Below the pieces are notes generated by a model that saw only the letters and a program-made list of their open reading frames with translations, made no database searches and was not told the origin of the DNA. Below, one piece after another: positions 49,690-58,899 of a stretch of DNA of 64,000 bases. Numbering within the stretch: the first letter of the stretch is position 1; each line of letters starts with the position of its first letter. A program made the translations under genes and the position numbers. The stretch comes from Georgenia satyanarayanai. Lineage in GTDB: Bacteria; Actinomycetota; Actinomycetes; Actinomycetales; Actinomycetaceae. The stretch spans positions 114,846 to 178,845 of the forward strand of contig NZ_UETB01000007.1 of assembly GCF_900116375.1 (NCBI RefSeq). The letters are read 5' to 3'.

Positions 49690-51477
49690 TCAGCTGAGGC
49701 CCGCGAGCGCTGCCTGCTCGGCGAAGTCGGGCACCTGGGCGACGACCTCGGCGAAGCTGCCCTGCGCCACCAGCCGGCCGTCGCGCAGGAAGAAGACGAT
49801 GTCGGAGTCGCGGATCGTCGCCAGCCGGTGGGCGACGGTGATGACCGTGACCTCCCCGTGCAGGTCGCGGACGGCCCGGGTGACGGCCGCCTCGGTGGCG
49901 GTGTCCAGGGCACTGGTCGCCTCGTCCATGACGAGCACGCGCGGGTCGTTGTACAGGCCGCGGGCGATGCCCAGACGCTGGCGCTGCCCTCCGGAGAAGG
50001 CCAGGCCACGCTCCCCGATGCGGGCGTCGATGCCACCCTCGCGGGCCTCGACGGTGTCGATGAGCTGGGCGCGCTGCAGGGCGCGGCGCACCTTGTCGTC
50101 GTCGACCTTCTCCCGCTCCCACGTGAGCGCGACGTTCTCGGCCACCGTCGCGTCGAAGAGCGAGACGTCCTGGGGGACGTAGCCGATGCGGCGGCGCCAG
50201 GAGTCCAGGACGAGCTCGAGACGCTCCCCGCCCACCTCGAGGTGACCGGCCGTGGGCTCGAGCAGCCCGAGGAGGATGTCGACCATCGTCGACTTGCCCG
50301 CGCCGGAGGACCCGACGAAGGCGACGTGCGCGCCGGCGGGGATGCGCAGGCTCACACCGTCGAGCGCGGGGGTCTCGGCGCCGGGGTAGGCGAAGGTGAC
50401 GCCGTCCAGCACGATGTCGGGGTGCTCGACGGCGAGCTCGTGCTGCGGCCGGTCGGCGGCGCGGCGGTCGAGCAGCGCCTCGGAGCTGTCGATGTCGGCG
50501 ACCACCTGGCGCGCGTAGGCGGCGTTGGAGTTCACCGTGGACTGGACGGTCTGCATGCGGGTGAGGGAGGGCACGAGGCGGAAGCCGGCGATGCCGAACA
50601 TGCCGATGGCGGCGACGGCACCCTCCGCCCCGCCCGTGAGGTAGCCGACGCCGGCGATGAGCGCGAAGCCGATGATGAGGGCCGTCTCCAGGACGTAGCG
50701 CGGCACCTGGCCGAGGAAGTTGGCCTCGGCGCGCGCCCGGGAGGAGTGGCCGCGGGTCTCGTGGACCCGCGCCTGGACGTCGGGCGTGCGCCCGGCGAGG
50801 GTCACCTCCTTGAGCGCCCCGAGCGCCTCGGACAGCACCCGGACGGTGCGCTGGGACCAGTTCCGGTTCTCCCGTCCGGCCGCGACGGCGCGCGGGGAGA
50901 TGATCCCGGCGAGCAGCAGCGCGACGAGCGCGAGGTAGACGATCGTCACGGCGGCGATGAGCGGGTCGAAGACGACGATGGCCACGACGACGGCGAGCAT
51001 CGTGCCGACCTCGCCGAAGAGCGTCATCGTCGGGATGAGGACACCGGCGACCGTGACACCGACGCCCACGTCGACGGTGCGGACGAGCTCGGAGGTGTTC
51101 TTCGACAGCCGGTCGCCCCACGGCGAGGCGAGGTAGGCGGCGAAGAGCCGGTCACCGATGGCGACCTCGTGGCTGGCGAAGCGACGCGTGGCCACGCGCA
51201 GCAGGGCGACGGCGAAGACGCCCTTGAGGACGATGACGGCGCACACGGTGACCAGCGCCGTCACCTGACCGGCGGTCGTCGTGAGGTCACCGATGAGCGG
51301 CAGGGAGGCAGCGCCGTCACCGACGACCGCCTGGAGCATGGTGGCCACGAGACCGAGCGCGACGAGGTCGAGCAGCGCGAGCGCGGCGGTGAGGATCCCG
51401 TAGGTGAGGAGGAAGCGCCGGCTCCCGTCCGGGAGCACCCTGAGCAGCGGGCGGACGATGCTCAGGACGTTCCTCAC
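49690..51477 (-). CDS. ABC transporter with fused membrane and ATPase domains (PglK/MsbA-like exporter)
   Basis: The product is 595 aa. Six TM helices (about 20-310) of type IV exporter layout are followed by an ATPase domain: Walker A GSSGAGKST, Q-loop GYVPQDVSLFD, signature FSGGQRQRLGIARGL, Walker B VLVMDEATSALD, switch VAHRL. It resembles the half-transporters that flip lipid-linked oligosaccharides (PglK) or lipid A precursors (MsbA) and works as a homodimer. Its place inside the glycan cluster suggests a flippase for a lipid-linked sugar, in addition to the Wzm/Wzt-type exporter at 17-19 kb. The start codon is GTG 51477. It is 9 bases from the end of the next leftward-reading gene. Confidence 0.9.
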   Translation of the reverse strand: MRNVLSIVRPLLRVLPDGSRRFLLTYGILTAALALLDLVALGLVATMLQAVVGDGAASLPLIGDLTTTAGQVTALVTVCAVIVLKGVFAVALLRVATRRFASHEVAIGDRLFAAYLASPWGDRLSKNTSELVRTVDVGVGVTVAGVLIPTMTLFGEVGTMLAVVVAIVVFDPLIAAVTIVYLALVALLLAGIISPRAVAAGRENRNWSQRTVRVLSEALGALKEVTLAGRTPDVQARVHETRGHSSRARAEANFLGQVPRYVLETALIIGFALIAGVGYLTGGAEGAVAAIGMFGIAGFRLVPSLTRMQTVQSTVNSNAAYARQVVADIDSSEALLDRRAADRPQHELAVEHPDIVLDGVTFAYPGAETPALDGVSLRIPAGAHVAFVGSSGAGKSTMVDILLGLLEPTAGHLEVGGERLELVLDSWRRRIGYVPQDVSLFDATVAENVALTWEREKVDDDKVRRALQRAQLIDTVEAREGGIDARIGERGLAFSGGQRQRLGIARGLYNDPRVLVMDEATSALDTATEAAVTRAVRDLHGEVTVITVAHRLATIRDSDIVFFLRDGRLVAQGSFAEVVAQVPDFAEQAALAGLS

Positions 51478-51486
51478 GCTGGGAGT

Positions 51487-52953
51487 CTACGGGCGGGCGG
51501 GCCCGGCGCGGAGGACGCGGCGGTACAGGGCGAGGAGCGACTCCTCCTCGTGCTGCCACGTCAGCTCGGTCGCCGCGGTGCGGGCCGCGCGCCGGTAGGC
51601 GTCCGGGTCGGTGAGGATGCGGGTCATCGTGGCGGCCATCGCGGCGGCCTCGGCGTCGGTGGACGACGGCGGCACCTCGCCGTCGTCGTCGGGGCGGACG
51701 AGGCCGAAGATCTCCCCGACGCCGTAGCGCTCGACGACCTCGCGGGTGTCGGGCAGGTCCGCGGCGGCGACGGGCAGGCCCGCGTGGATCGCCTCGAAGA
51801 GCTTGTTCGGCAGGGAGTACTCGTAGGACAGGCACGTGGGGCGCACGAAGACGATCGAGAGGTCGGCGTCCGCGAGCGCGCCCGCGACCTCGTGCGGGGC
51901 GACCTTGCCGACCATGTGGACCCGGTCGCGCACGCCGGCCTGCTCGATGCGGCGGTCCAGCTGGGCGAGGTAGCCGGGGTCCCCGTAGCCGAGGACGACG
52001 AGGTGGACGTGAGTGGGCAGCAGGGCGAGTGCCTGGATCGTCTCCTCCAGCCCGCGGCTCGTCGTGATGCGCCCGCCGTAGGCGATGACCTGGTCGCTCG
52101 GCGCGAGACCCGCGAGCTGGCGCAGCCGGCCGTGCGCCGGGTCGGTCGGCTCCCCGGCGGCCGGGATGTTGCGCACCAGGGTGGGCAGCTCACGCAGCCG
52201 GTAGGTGCGCTGCAGCCAGCGGGCGATGGACGGGGAGACCGTGATGACGCCGTCGGCGCGGCGGACGACCACGCGCTCGACGAGAGCCTCGACGTGCTTG
52301 CCGACCGGCCGGTCGCGGACGTTGCGGTGGCGCCACAGCTCGTGGGAGTCGTAGACGAGGCGGGCGCCGGTGCGCCGGGCGATGAGACGGCCCGGCACGA
52401 GGGTGTTGCCGTCGTTGGCGTGGACGACGTCGGGCAGGCGGCGGCGACCTTCCCGCACGGCCATCACCCAGTAGTGGACGAGGATCGCGGTGCGGGCGAG
52501 CCGGTCGACCGGGTCGAGGACCCTCGCGAGGACGGCGCCCCGCACCGCCGGCCGCGGCGAGGCCATGACGGTAAGTGCACTGTCGGCGGTAAGTGCGCTG
52601 TCGGCGGTAAGTGCGCTGTCGGCGGTAAGTGCGCTGTCGGCGGTAGGTCGGGCGCCGCCTCCCTTTCGCGCCGAGAGCTGAGTTCTTACTCGGGCCAGGG
52701 TGCGCTTGAGGCGCGGCACCCAGGTGATGAAGGCAGGCTCGGGCACGCGGACGAGCTCGACGCCGTCGGGCAGCCGCTCGGCGGTGGCCGGGTAGCCCAG
52801 GTGGGCGCGGGAGACGGCGAGGATCGTCACCTCCGCGCCGGCCTCGCGCAGGGAGTGCGCGGTCTTGAGGACGCGCGAGTCGGCATGGGCGTCGTTGTAG
52901 ACGAGCATCGCCACCCGGGTGGCGCGCCCGTCGGGCCGGGGAAGGTCGGTCAC
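51487..52953 (-). CDS. GT4-like glycosyltransferase carrying an in-frame repeat insertion
   Basis: The product is 488 aa. The GT-B domains are clear: RVAMLVYNDAHADSRVLKTAHSLREAGAEVTILAVSR, VVHANDGNTLVPGRLIARRTGARLVYDSHELW, VITVSPSIARWL, IAYGGRITTSRGLEETIQAL, LVVLGYGDPGYL and YEYSLPNKLFEAIHAGLPVAAADLPDTREVV. Between residues about 90 and 128 sits an insertion (TQLSARKGGGARP, then four TADSAL repeats) that is foreign to the fold. It comes from a palindromic repeat (52667-52690) plus four 18-bp tandem repeats (52571-52642), all in frame. GTG 52953 overlaps the stop of the upstream GT gene (GTGA). Since the insertion falls in a linker after the first beta strands, activity may be preserved. Confidence 0.87.
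   Translation of the reverse strand: MTDLPRPDGRATRVAMLVYNDAHADSRVLKTAHSLREAGAEVTILAVSRAHLGYPATAERLPDGVELVRVPEPAFITWVPRLKRTLARVRTQLSARKGGGARPTADSALTADSALTADSALTADSALTVMASPRPAVRGAVLARVLDPVDRLARTAILVHYWVMAVREGRRRLPDVVHANDGNTLVPGRLIARRTGARLVYDSHELWRHRNVRDRPVGKHVEALVERVVVRRADGVITVSPSIARWLQRTYRLRELPTLVRNIPAAGEPTDPAHGRLRQLAGLAPSDQVIAYGGRITTSRGLEETIQALALLPTHVHLVVLGYGDPGYLAQLDRRIEQAGVRDRVHMVGKVAPHEVAGALADADLSIVFVRPTCLSYEYSLPNKLFEAIHAGLPVAAADLPDTREVVERYGVGEIFGLVRPDDDGEVPPSSTDAEAAAMAATMTRILTDPDAYRRAARTAATELTWQHEEESLLALYRRVLRAGPARP
52571..52642. repeat. Four tandem 18-bp repeats within a glycosyltransferase gene
   Basis: GTAAGTGCGCTGTCGGCG occurs four times without spacers (the first copy has one change, CAC for CGC), and a partial fifth copy follows at 52643. 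On the coding strand each unit encodes TADSAL. The length is a multiple of three, so frame is kept. Copy number could vary by slippage. Confidence 0.9.
52650..52690. repeat. Palindromic repeat element, copy 2
   Basis: Positions 52667-52690 match the complement of 1141-1164 at 23 of 24 bases (CGCGCCGAGAGCTGAGTT, then C or G, then TTACT). The preceding GGCGCC and C-run also resemble copy 1. It is joined to the 18-bp tandem repeats and is translated in frame as part of the glycosyltransferase. Confidence 0.8.
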
Positions 52954-54146
52954 CGCGCACTCCTCGCTGCCCGTTCGACGACGTCGACGGCGCGGCGGGC
53001 AGCGGCCGCGGCGGAGACGTGGGCGGCGGCCCAGGCAGCCCGCCGGCGGCGCTCGGGGGACGCCGGTGCGGAGGCACCGTCGACGTCGTCCAGGGCGGCA
53101 ACCATGGCGGCGGCGACGGCCTCGACGTCGTGCTCGACCACCTGCCCGAGGCGCCCCTCGCTGACGAGCTCGCGCGCGGGCCCGACGCCGGCGAAGAGCA
53201 CCGGCGTCCCGCAGGCGGCCGCGGCGTAGAGCTTGGACGGGAAGGCGAAGGCGTAGGCCCCGGCCAGCACCGAGGCGAGGGACGCCCGAGCACCGCGGAT
53301 CCAGCGCGCGACCTCCTCGGGCGGCATCCGCGGCAGGAAGGTCACCGCGCCGGGCGCCAGCTCCTCGGCCTGACGGCGCATGGCCGCGACGTCGCTGCCC
53401 TGCCCGATGAAGACGAGCAAGGCGTCCGGTCGCGCGGCGACCACCCGGCCCATGGCACGGGTGAAGACGTCGGCGCCGTGCACCTCCGAGGCGGTACCGG
53501 TGTAGACGAGGTAGGGGCGCTCGCCCTCGACGGCCGGGCCGCCGGGGTGGAAGACGGTCGTGTCCACGCCGTTGCCGACGACGGTGGCCTGCGCCCCGAG
53601 GGCTCGGACCCGCTCGACGACGCCGGTGGACGTCGCGAGGACGGCGCGCGCCGAACGCAGGACGACGCGTTCGAGCCCGCGCAGCACCGTGGCGACGACC
53701 CGGGGCATGCCCGCCGTCACGACGGCGTCGGACCACACGTCGGCCGCGTAGTAGACGACCGGGACCCGCCGCAGCCGGGAGACGACCGTGCACACGAGTC
53801 CCGTCGTCGGCGGGGGCTCGACGACGACGACGTCGGGGCGCCGGGTGGTGAGCAGTCGCAGCGCGAGCGGGAGGTCGAAGCTGAGGTACTGGACGTAGCC
53901 GCGGACGTACCCGTCGCTGTCCCGCAGCACCGGCCGGCGCAGCACCCGCACGCCCGGAGGAGGCACGTAGCCGGCGTCGTCGGGGGTCGTTGTCGTGAGG
54001 ACGGTGACGCGGTGGCCCGCGGCCGCCAGCTCGCGGACGAGCGCGCCGAGCCGCAGGGAGGCGGCGGCGGGCTCGGGGGCGAAGATCCGGGTGGCGACGA
54101 CGACGTGCAACGGTCTGCCCTCGCGCGCTCCCTCCACGGTCCCCAC
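52950..54146 (-). CDS. GT4 glycosyltransferase
   Basis: The product is 398 aa with a complete GT-B fold: HVVVATRIFAPEPAAASLRLGALVRELAAAGHRVTVLTTT, DVVVVEPPPTTGLVCTVVSRLRRVPVVYYAADVWSDA, ATVVGNGVDTTVFHPGGP, LVYTGTASEVHGADVFTRAM, LLVFIGQGSDVAAM and GARASLASVLAGAYAFAFPSKLYAAAACGTPVLFAGVGPARELV. The order is typical of surface-polysaccharide GT4 enzymes similar to WbuB/Cap. The start is uncertain: GTG 54146, GTG 54137, or a TTG a few codons later behind GAGGG. It is the first gene of a leftward operon GT, GT, ABC exporter, with a GTGA overlap to the next gene. Confidence 0.87.
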   Translation of the reverse strand: MGTVEGAREGRPLHVVVATRIFAPEPAAASLRLGALVRELAAAGHRVTVLTTTTPDDAGYVPPPGVRVLRRPVLRDSDGYVRGYVQYLSFDLPLALRLLTTRRPDVVVVEPPPTTGLVCTVVSRLRRVPVVYYAADVWSDAVVTAGMPRVVATVLRGLERVVLRSARAVLATSTGVVERVRALGAQATVVGNGVDTTVFHPGGPAVEGERPYLVYTGTASEVHGADVFTRAMGRVVAARPDALLVFIGQGSDVAAMRRQAEELAPGAVTFLPRMPPEEVARWIRGARASLASVLAGAYAFAFPSKLYAAAACGTPVLFAGVGPARELVSEGRLGQVVEHDVEAVAAAMVAALDDVDGASAPASPERRRRAAWAAAHVSAAAAARRAVDVVERAARSAR

Positions 54147-54187
54147 CCTAGCCGCGCCGGGCCACGCCCCCGCTCAGGGGCGCGACG

Positions 54188-55387
54188 TCAGGAGCAGGCG
54201 CGGGAGAAGCGCTGGGTGTTGTAGGCGTAGTTCCCGGCCTCCACCGAGCCGGTGGCGACGTACCGGTACTCGGGGTTGAGGATCCCGCTGCGGTGGACCT
54301 CGGAGTTCATGTACCAGTCCATCGCGGCGCGCGGGTCGGGGGTCTCCCCGCGCTGCTGCCAGGTCCGCACGATGTGCTCCGACGCCGGGGAGCAGCCGGC
54401 GGCACGCGCCTCGGAGCTGATCGTGTCCCAGGCGGCGTGCTGGATGCGGCCCAGCTCCACCATGGCCTGCGACTGGCGCACGGCGGCGGCCCGCAGCTCG
54501 GGCCAGGCGCGGACGGGACCGATGCCCCGGGAGAGGCGTTCGGCGTTGATCATCTCGATCATCCGCTCGTCGTACTCCCGCATGCTGCCCACGGGCGGGG
54601 CGGCGGGGTACCTCTCGGGGCTGCGCAGGCCGATGGAGTCGGTGCCGTTGCCGTCCCAGTCCCCGACGAACGCGGCGTCGCCCTCGTTGCCGTAGGCCAT
54701 GACGATGTCGGCGTTGCCGCCGCTGATGGAGTTCTTGATGTGGAAGACGTCGCCGCGGCGGATGCCGAGGGAGTCCCCGCGCCGGCCGTCCCAGTCGCCG
54801 ACGAGCACCTCGTCGTCGGCGCGGCCGTAGGTGACGACGGAGTCGGCGTCCCCGCCACTGATGGAGTTCTTCAGGTGGTAGACGTTCTCGCGGCGCACCC
54901 CGAGGGTGTCGGTGCCGTCGCCGTCCCAGTCTCCGATGAGGACGACGTCGTCGGGGCGGCCGTAGGTGATGACCTCGTCGGCGTCACCCCCGCGCAGGCT
55001 GTTCTTCACGTGGTACTGCGCGCCACGACGCACGACGGGGGTGTCGACGCCGTCGCCGTCCCAGTCGCCCATGAGGACGACGTCCCCGGCGCGGCCGTAG
55101 GTGACGACCGTGTCGGCGGCCCCGCCGGAGAGGCTGTTGCGGAAGTGGTAGGTCGCGTCGCGGCGGACGGCCAGGGAGTCCGTCCCCCGCCCGTTCCAGT
55201 TGCCGACGTACACAATGTCGGTGGCGCGGCCGTAGGAGAAGGACAGGTGCGTGACTCCCGCCCAGCCGTTCGTCAGGTGGTAGCGGTCGCCCTCGCCGTC
55301 GAGGTCTCCGCCCTTGCCGGCGGCAGGAGCCGCCACGAGGAGCAGGCCGAGCGTGAGCCCGGCAGCAAGCGTGCGTCGTACCGTCAT
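54188..55387 (-). CDS. Secreted protein: FG-GAP/VCBS-like repeats + CAP (SCP/PR1) domain
   Basis: The product is 399 aa. It has a signal peptide (LAAGLTLGLLLVAAPAAG). About residues 28-235 consist of five near-identical units of about 43 aa whose core is GDWDGDGTDTLGVRR, then YHLKNSISGGDADSVVTYGRADDEVL. The acidic D-x-D-x-D loops suggest calcium binding in a beta-propeller-like array. About 250-399 is a CAP domain (MIEMINAERLSRGIGPVRAWPELRAAAVRQSQAMVELGRIQHA.., MDWYMNSEVHRSGILNPEYRYVATGSV) with the His and Glu typical of the CAP cavity. ATG 55387. The same repeat occurs in the truncated protein at 63578. Role: secreted surface or sugar-binding protein, inferred. Confidence 0.86.
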   Translation of the reverse strand: MTVRRTLAAGLTLGLLLVAAPAAGKGGDLDGEGDRYHLTNGWAGVTHLSFSYGRATDIVYVGNWNGRGTDSLAVRRDATYHFRNSLSGGAADTVVTYGRAGDVVLMGDWDGDGVDTPVVRRGAQYHVKNSLRGGDADEVITYGRPDDVVLIGDWDGDGTDTLGVRRENVYHLKNSISGGDADSVVTYGRADDEVLVGDWDGRRGDSLGIRRGDVFHIKNSISGGNADIVMAYGNEGDAAFVGDWDGNGTDSIGLRSPERYPAAPPVGSMREYDERMIEMINAERLSRGIGPVRAWPELRAAAVRQSQAMVELGRIQHAAWDTISSEARAAGCSPASEHIVRTWQQRGETPDPRAAMDWYMNSEVHRSGILNPEYRYVATGSVEAGNYAYNTQRFSRACS

Positions 55388-55477
55388 GGTCGGTCCCCCT
55401 GAGGTTGTGATCGTCGGCTGTCTACGATAAGAGCGTGATCGAACCGTGACAATTTGACGTTCGCCACACACGCCGAC

Positions 55478-55512
55478 GCGGCAGCCCGCACCGAGTCGGT
55501 GCGGGCTGCCGC
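55478..55512 (-). terminator. Rho-independent-like hairpin ending the sugar operon
   Basis: Perfect 15-bp arms (55478-55492 and 55498-55512, GCGGCAGCCCGCACC) with a 5-base loop begin 14 bases after the stop of the isomerase gene at 55527. Confidence 0.82.
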
Positions 55513-55526
55513 CGTGGGGGTCGGGC

Positions 55527-56528
55527 TCAGCGCGTGGAGAAGGCCGCGTCGAACGCCGCCTCGCTGGGCTTGAACGAGAGCTTGCGGACGAACTCAAGGG
55601 CCTCGGGCGCACCGATGAGGCGGTCCATCCCGGCGTCCTCCCACTCGACCGAGAGCGGACCCTCGTAGCCGATGTGGTTGAGCATCCGGAAGGCGTCCTC
55701 CCACGGCACGTCGCCGCGGCCGGTGCTGATGAAGTCCCAGCCACGGCGCGGGTCCGCCCACGGCAGGTGGGACCCCAGGCGACCGTTGCGGCCGTTGAGC
55801 CGACGCTTGGAGTCCTTGCAGTGGACGTGGAAGATCTTGTCCCTGAAGTCGAGGAGGAAGGAGACCGGGTCCAGGTCCTGCCAGGTGAAGTGGCTCGGGT
55901 CCCAGTTGAGGCCGAAGGCGTCCCGGTGACCGATCGCCTCGAGGGTGCGCTGGGTGGTCCAGTAGTCGTAGGCGATCTCCGAGGGGTGCGGCTCGAGCGC
56001 GAAGCGCACGCCGACCTCGTCGAAGACGTCGAGGATCGGGTTCCACCGGTCGGCGAAGTCCCGGTAGCCGGCCTCGACGAGCTCCTCGGAGGCGGGCGGG
56101 AACATCGCCACGTACTTCCAGATGGACGAGCCGGTGAAGCCGGTGACCGTCTTGACGCCCAGGCGAGCGGCCGCACGAGCCGTCACCTTCATCTCCTCGG
56201 CGGCGCGCTGGCGCACACCCTCGGGCTCGCCGTCGCCCCAGATGCGGTCCGGGAGGATGTCGCGGTGGCGCTGGTCGATCGGGTCGTCGCAGACCGCCTG
56301 GCCCTTGAGGTGGTTGGAGATCGCGTAGACCTTCAGCCCGTTCTTCTCGAGGATGTCGAGCCGGTTCTGGACGTAGGCGTCGTCCTCGGCGGCCTGCCAC
56401 GGGTCGAGGTGGTCGCCCCACGAGGCGATCTCGAGGCCGTCGTAGCCCCACTCGCCGGCGAGCCGGGCCACCTCCTCGAAGGGCAGGTCGGCCCACTGGC
56501 CGGTGAAGAGAGTGATCGGTCGTGCCAT
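55527..56528 (-). CDS. Sugar phosphate isomerase/epimerase family protein (xylose-isomerase-like TIM barrel)
   Basis: The product is 333 aa. It shows the AP-endonuclease/xylose isomerase-like barrel: [118 protein letters not shown] and [16 protein letters not shown]. The Glu, Asp, His and Glu at the ends of strands are the usual divalent-metal ligands. Its start follows the Gfo/Idh/MocA stop by one base. Such pairs interconvert keto-sugars or epimerise a sugar after oxidation. The substrate is unknown. It is the last gene of the leftward ABC operon. Confidence 0.9.
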   Translation of the reverse strand: MARPITLFTGQWADLPFEEVARLAGEWGYDGLEIASWGDHLDPWQAAEDDAYVQNRLDILEKNGLKVYAISNHLKGQAVCDDPIDQRHRDILPDRIWGDGEPEGVRQRAAEEMKVTARAAARLGVKTVTGFTGSSIWKYVAMFPPASEELVEAGYRDFADRWNPILDVFDEVGVRFALEPHPSEIAYDYWTTQRTLEAIGHRDAFGLNWDPSHFTWQDLDPVSFLLDFRDKIFHVHCKDSKRRLNGRNGRLGSHLPWADPRRGWDFISTGRGDVPWEDAFRMLNHIGYEGPLSVEWEDAGMDRLIGAPEALEFVRKLSFKPSEAAFDAAFSTR

Positions 56529-56529
56529 G

Positions 56530-57708
56530 TCAGTCTCCAATCTCCGTGTAGGTGCTGTGCTGCGCGCTGGACCGCTCGATCGCGTCGAGCACACGCTGGA
56601 CGTGCAGGCCGTCCTCGAAGGACGGCGTCGGGTCCTCCCCGGCGCCGAGGGCCCGGACGAGGTCCACGGCCTGGTGGACGAAGCCGTGCTCGTAGCCCAG
56701 GCCGTGTCCGGCGGGCCACCAGGCCTCGATGTAGGGGTGGTCCGGCTCGGTGACGAGGATCCGCCGGAACCCGGCGGTCTCGGTCGACTCGGTGGCGTCG
56801 TAGTAGTGGAGGACGTTCATGTCCTCGAAGTCGAAGGCGAGGGAGCCCGTCGACCCGTTGACCTCGATGCGGATGGCGTTCTTGCGGCCCCAGGCGAAGC
56901 GCGTCGCCTCGAAGACCGCGGGCGCACCGCTCGAGAGCCGGCCGAGGAACATCGCGGCGTCGTCGACGGTGACCGGGCCACGCTCGGTGCCGCCGGTGCC
57001 GTGCAGGCCGCTGAAGCTCTCGGCGACGGGGCGCTCGGCGACGAAGGTGTCGAGCATGCCCGACACCCCGGCGATCCGCTGGCCGGTGACGAACTGCGTG
57101 AGGTCGATGATGTGGGCGCCGATGTCGCCCAGCGCGCCCGAGCCGGCCTTCTCCTTGTCCAGGCGCCAGGACAGCGGCGCGTCGGCGTCGGCGAGCCAGT
57201 CCTGGAGGTACTGGGCGCGGACCTGGCGGACCTCGCCGATCCGTCCCTCGGCGACCATCTGCTGCGCCAGCTTGATGGCGGGCACCCGGCGATAGGTGAA
57301 GCCCACCATCGAGTGGACACCACGGCCACGGGCGGCGTTCGCGGCCGCGGCCATGGTCTCGGCCTCGGCGACGGTGTTGGCCATGGGCTTCTCGACCAGC
57401 ACGTGCTTGCCGGCCTCGAGCGCGGCCACCGCGATCTCGGCGTGTGTGTCCCCCGGTGTGCAGATGTCGACGACGTCGACGTCCTCACGTTCGATGACCC
57501 GACGCCAGTCGGTCTCCACGGCGTCCCACCCGAGCTGGCGGGCGGCGCTCGTCGCACGCTGCTCGTCCCGCCCCACGAGGACCGCCATGTGCGGCTCCAG
57601 CGGCAGGTCGAAGAAGCGGTGCGCGTTGCGCCACGCCTGGGAGTGGGCGCGCCCCATGAAGGCGTACCCGATCATCGCCACACCGATCCGTGGCTTGTCC
57701 TCGCTCAT
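56530..57708 (-). CDS. Gfo/Idh/MocA family NAD(P)-dependent sugar dehydrogenase
   Basis: The product is 392 aa. The N-terminal nucleotide-binding fold is [23 protein letters not shown], with [36 protein letters not shown], where EKP holds the catalytic Lys. [21 protein letters not shown] supplies the conserved Asp and His of the C-terminal domain. This oxidises or reduces a sugar or inositol-type ring alcohol using NAD(P). ATG 57708 was preferred over the adjacent ATG 57711 because the AAGGAG site lies directly upstream. The gene follows the binding-protein gene with a strong hairpin in between, and directly precedes the isomerase gene. Confidence 0.92.
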   Translation of the reverse strand: MSEDKPRIGVAMIGYAFMGRAHSQAWRNAHRFFDLPLEPHMAVLVGRDEQRATSAARQLGWDAVETDWRRVIEREDVDVVDICTPGDTHAEIAVAALEAGKHVLVEKPMANTVAEAETMAAAANAARGRGVHSMVGFTYRRVPAIKLAQQMVAEGRIGEVRQVRAQYLQDWLADADAPLSWRLDKEKAGSGALGDIGAHIIDLTQFVTGQRIAGVSGMLDTFVAERPVAESFSGLHGTGGTERGPVTVDDAAMFLGRLSSGAPAVFEATRFAWGRKNAIRIEVNGSTGSLAFDFEDMNVLHYYDATESTETAGFRRILVTEPDHPYIEAWWPAGHGLGYEHGFVHQAVDLVRALGAGEDPTPSFEDGLHVQRVLDAIERSSAQHSTYTEIGD

Positions 57709-57729
57709 CATGCTCCTTCAGATGTGGGA

Positions 57730-57760
57730 CCGGGGGCGCCGGACCAGCCGGCGCCCCCGG
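57730..57760 (-). terminator. Intra-operon hairpin between binding protein and dehydrogenase genes
   Basis: The 13-bp arms (57730-57742 and 57748-57760, CCGGGGGCGCCGG) are perfect with a 5-base loop. The hairpin lies between the binding-protein stop (57774) and the Gfo/Idh/MocA start (57708). It probably limits read-through and so keeps binding-protein mRNA more abundant than the enzyme mRNA. Confidence 0.75.
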
Positions 57761-57773
57761 ATCCTGGGGTGAC

Positions 57774-58835
57774 TCAGGACTCGAAGGCCGAGTCGATGTA
57801 CTGGTCGACGTTGTCCGCCGTCACGACGGGGGCGTAGAGCTGGACGAGGCGCGGGACCTCGACCTCGACCAGGTCGGACATGGCCTTGCCCTGGGCCAGC
57901 AGGCGGGCGAGGCGGATGCCGTCCGCAGCCTGGGTCGACGGGTAGACGACCGTGGCCTCGACGAGCGACTCGCCGGACTGGATGTCCCGCATGACGTTGG
58001 CCGAACCGGCGCCACCGACGACGAAGAACTCGTCACGGCCGGCGTTCTCGATGGCCTGCATGACGCCGACACCCTGGTCGTCGTCGTGGTTCCAGATGGC
58101 GTCGATCTCCGGCGCGGCCTGGAGCAGGTTGGCCGTCGCGGACTCGCCACCCTGGACGGTGAAGTCGGCGGCAACGCGGTTGGAGACGTCGAGCCCGCAC
58201 TCGCCGAGCGCGTCGGCGAAGCCCTGGCTGCGCTCCTGGGTCAGCGGCAGGTTGTCGATACCGGCGATCTCGGCGATGACGGCGTCGGGCTGGTCGCCCA
58301 GACGCTCGCACATGTACTCGCCGGCGCTCACGCCCATGCCGTAGTTGTCACCGAGAACGGTGACGCGGGCGGCGTTGGGGTCGGAGAACTCGCGGTCGAC
58401 GTTGATGACGGGGATGCCCGCCGCCATGGCCTCGAGGGCCACGCCGGTGACAGCCGCGCCGTCGAAGGGGAGCACGACGATGGCGTCGACGCCGTCGTTG
58501 ATGAAGGTCTCCATCTGAGCGATCTGGAGGCTGACGTCGTTGGTGCCCTCGGCGGGACGGAAGTCGATGTCGTCGTACTTCTCGGCCTCCTCCTGGGCAG
58601 CGTTGCTGATGGCGGCCATCCAGCCGTGGTCGGCGGCCGGCGCGGAGAAGCCGATGGTCACCGTCTCGCCGGTCTCGTCGTTGCTCGAGCCGGGCTGCTC
58701 GTTGGTGGTGCCGCCGTCGTCGTTGCCTTCGCCCTCGACTTCCTCGGGGGTGTTGCCGGTGCAGCCGGCGAGGAGCAGGGCGGCGGAGAGGCCGGCCGCG
58801 ACGGCGAACCGGCGGCGCGTGGTGCGTGCGGACAT
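57774..58835 (-). CDS. Sugar ABC transporter substrate-binding lipoprotein (RbsB-like)
   Basis: The product is 353 aa. It has a lipoprotein signal (RRRFAVAAGLSAALLLAGC, lipobox LAGC). The mature protein follows the periplasmic-binding-protein type I sugar fold: VTIGFSAPAADHGWMAAISNAAQEEAEKY, QIAQMETFINDGVDAIVVLPFDGAAVTGVALEAMAAGIPVINVDREF, IAEIAGIDNLPLTQERSQGFADAL, IDAIWNHDDDQGVGVMQAIENAG. It belongs to the RbsB/XylF/GGBP group that binds monosaccharides or small glycosides. AAGGAGG at 58844-58850 gives a very strong ribosome site. Mature residues after the Cys are a Gly/Asp/Glu/Ser-rich linker. It is the third gene of the operon. Confidence 0.93.
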   Translation of the reverse strand: MSARTTRRRFAVAAGLSAALLLAGCTGNTPEEVEGEGNDDGGTTNEQPGSSNDETGETVTIGFSAPAADHGWMAAISNAAQEEAEKYDDIDFRPAEGTNDVSLQIAQMETFINDGVDAIVVLPFDGAAVTGVALEAMAAGIPVINVDREFSDPNAARVTVLGDNYGMGVSAGEYMCERLGDQPDAVIAEIAGIDNLPLTQERSQGFADALGECGLDVSNRVAADFTVQGGESATANLLQAAPEIDAIWNHDDDQGVGVMQAIENAGRDEFFVVGGAGSANVMRDIQSGESLVEATVVYPSTQAADGIRLARLLAQGKAMSDLVEVEVPRLVQLYAPVVTADNVDQYIDSAFES

Positions 58836-58899
58836 GAGGGGTTCCTCCTTGAACGGAAAACGGGTTGTGCTGACAGGGGTTGGGGACAGGGACGGGGGG

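Noticed and set aside
52571..52642. CRISPR array
   Set aside because: The four 18-bp units are contiguous with no spacers, lie inside a coding frame, and no cas gene is present.
15905..54146. A genomic island bounded by attachment sites
   Set aside because: No integrase, tRNA or flanking direct repeats were seen, and composition looks like the neighbouring core block, so horizontal acquisition is not supported by this window alone.
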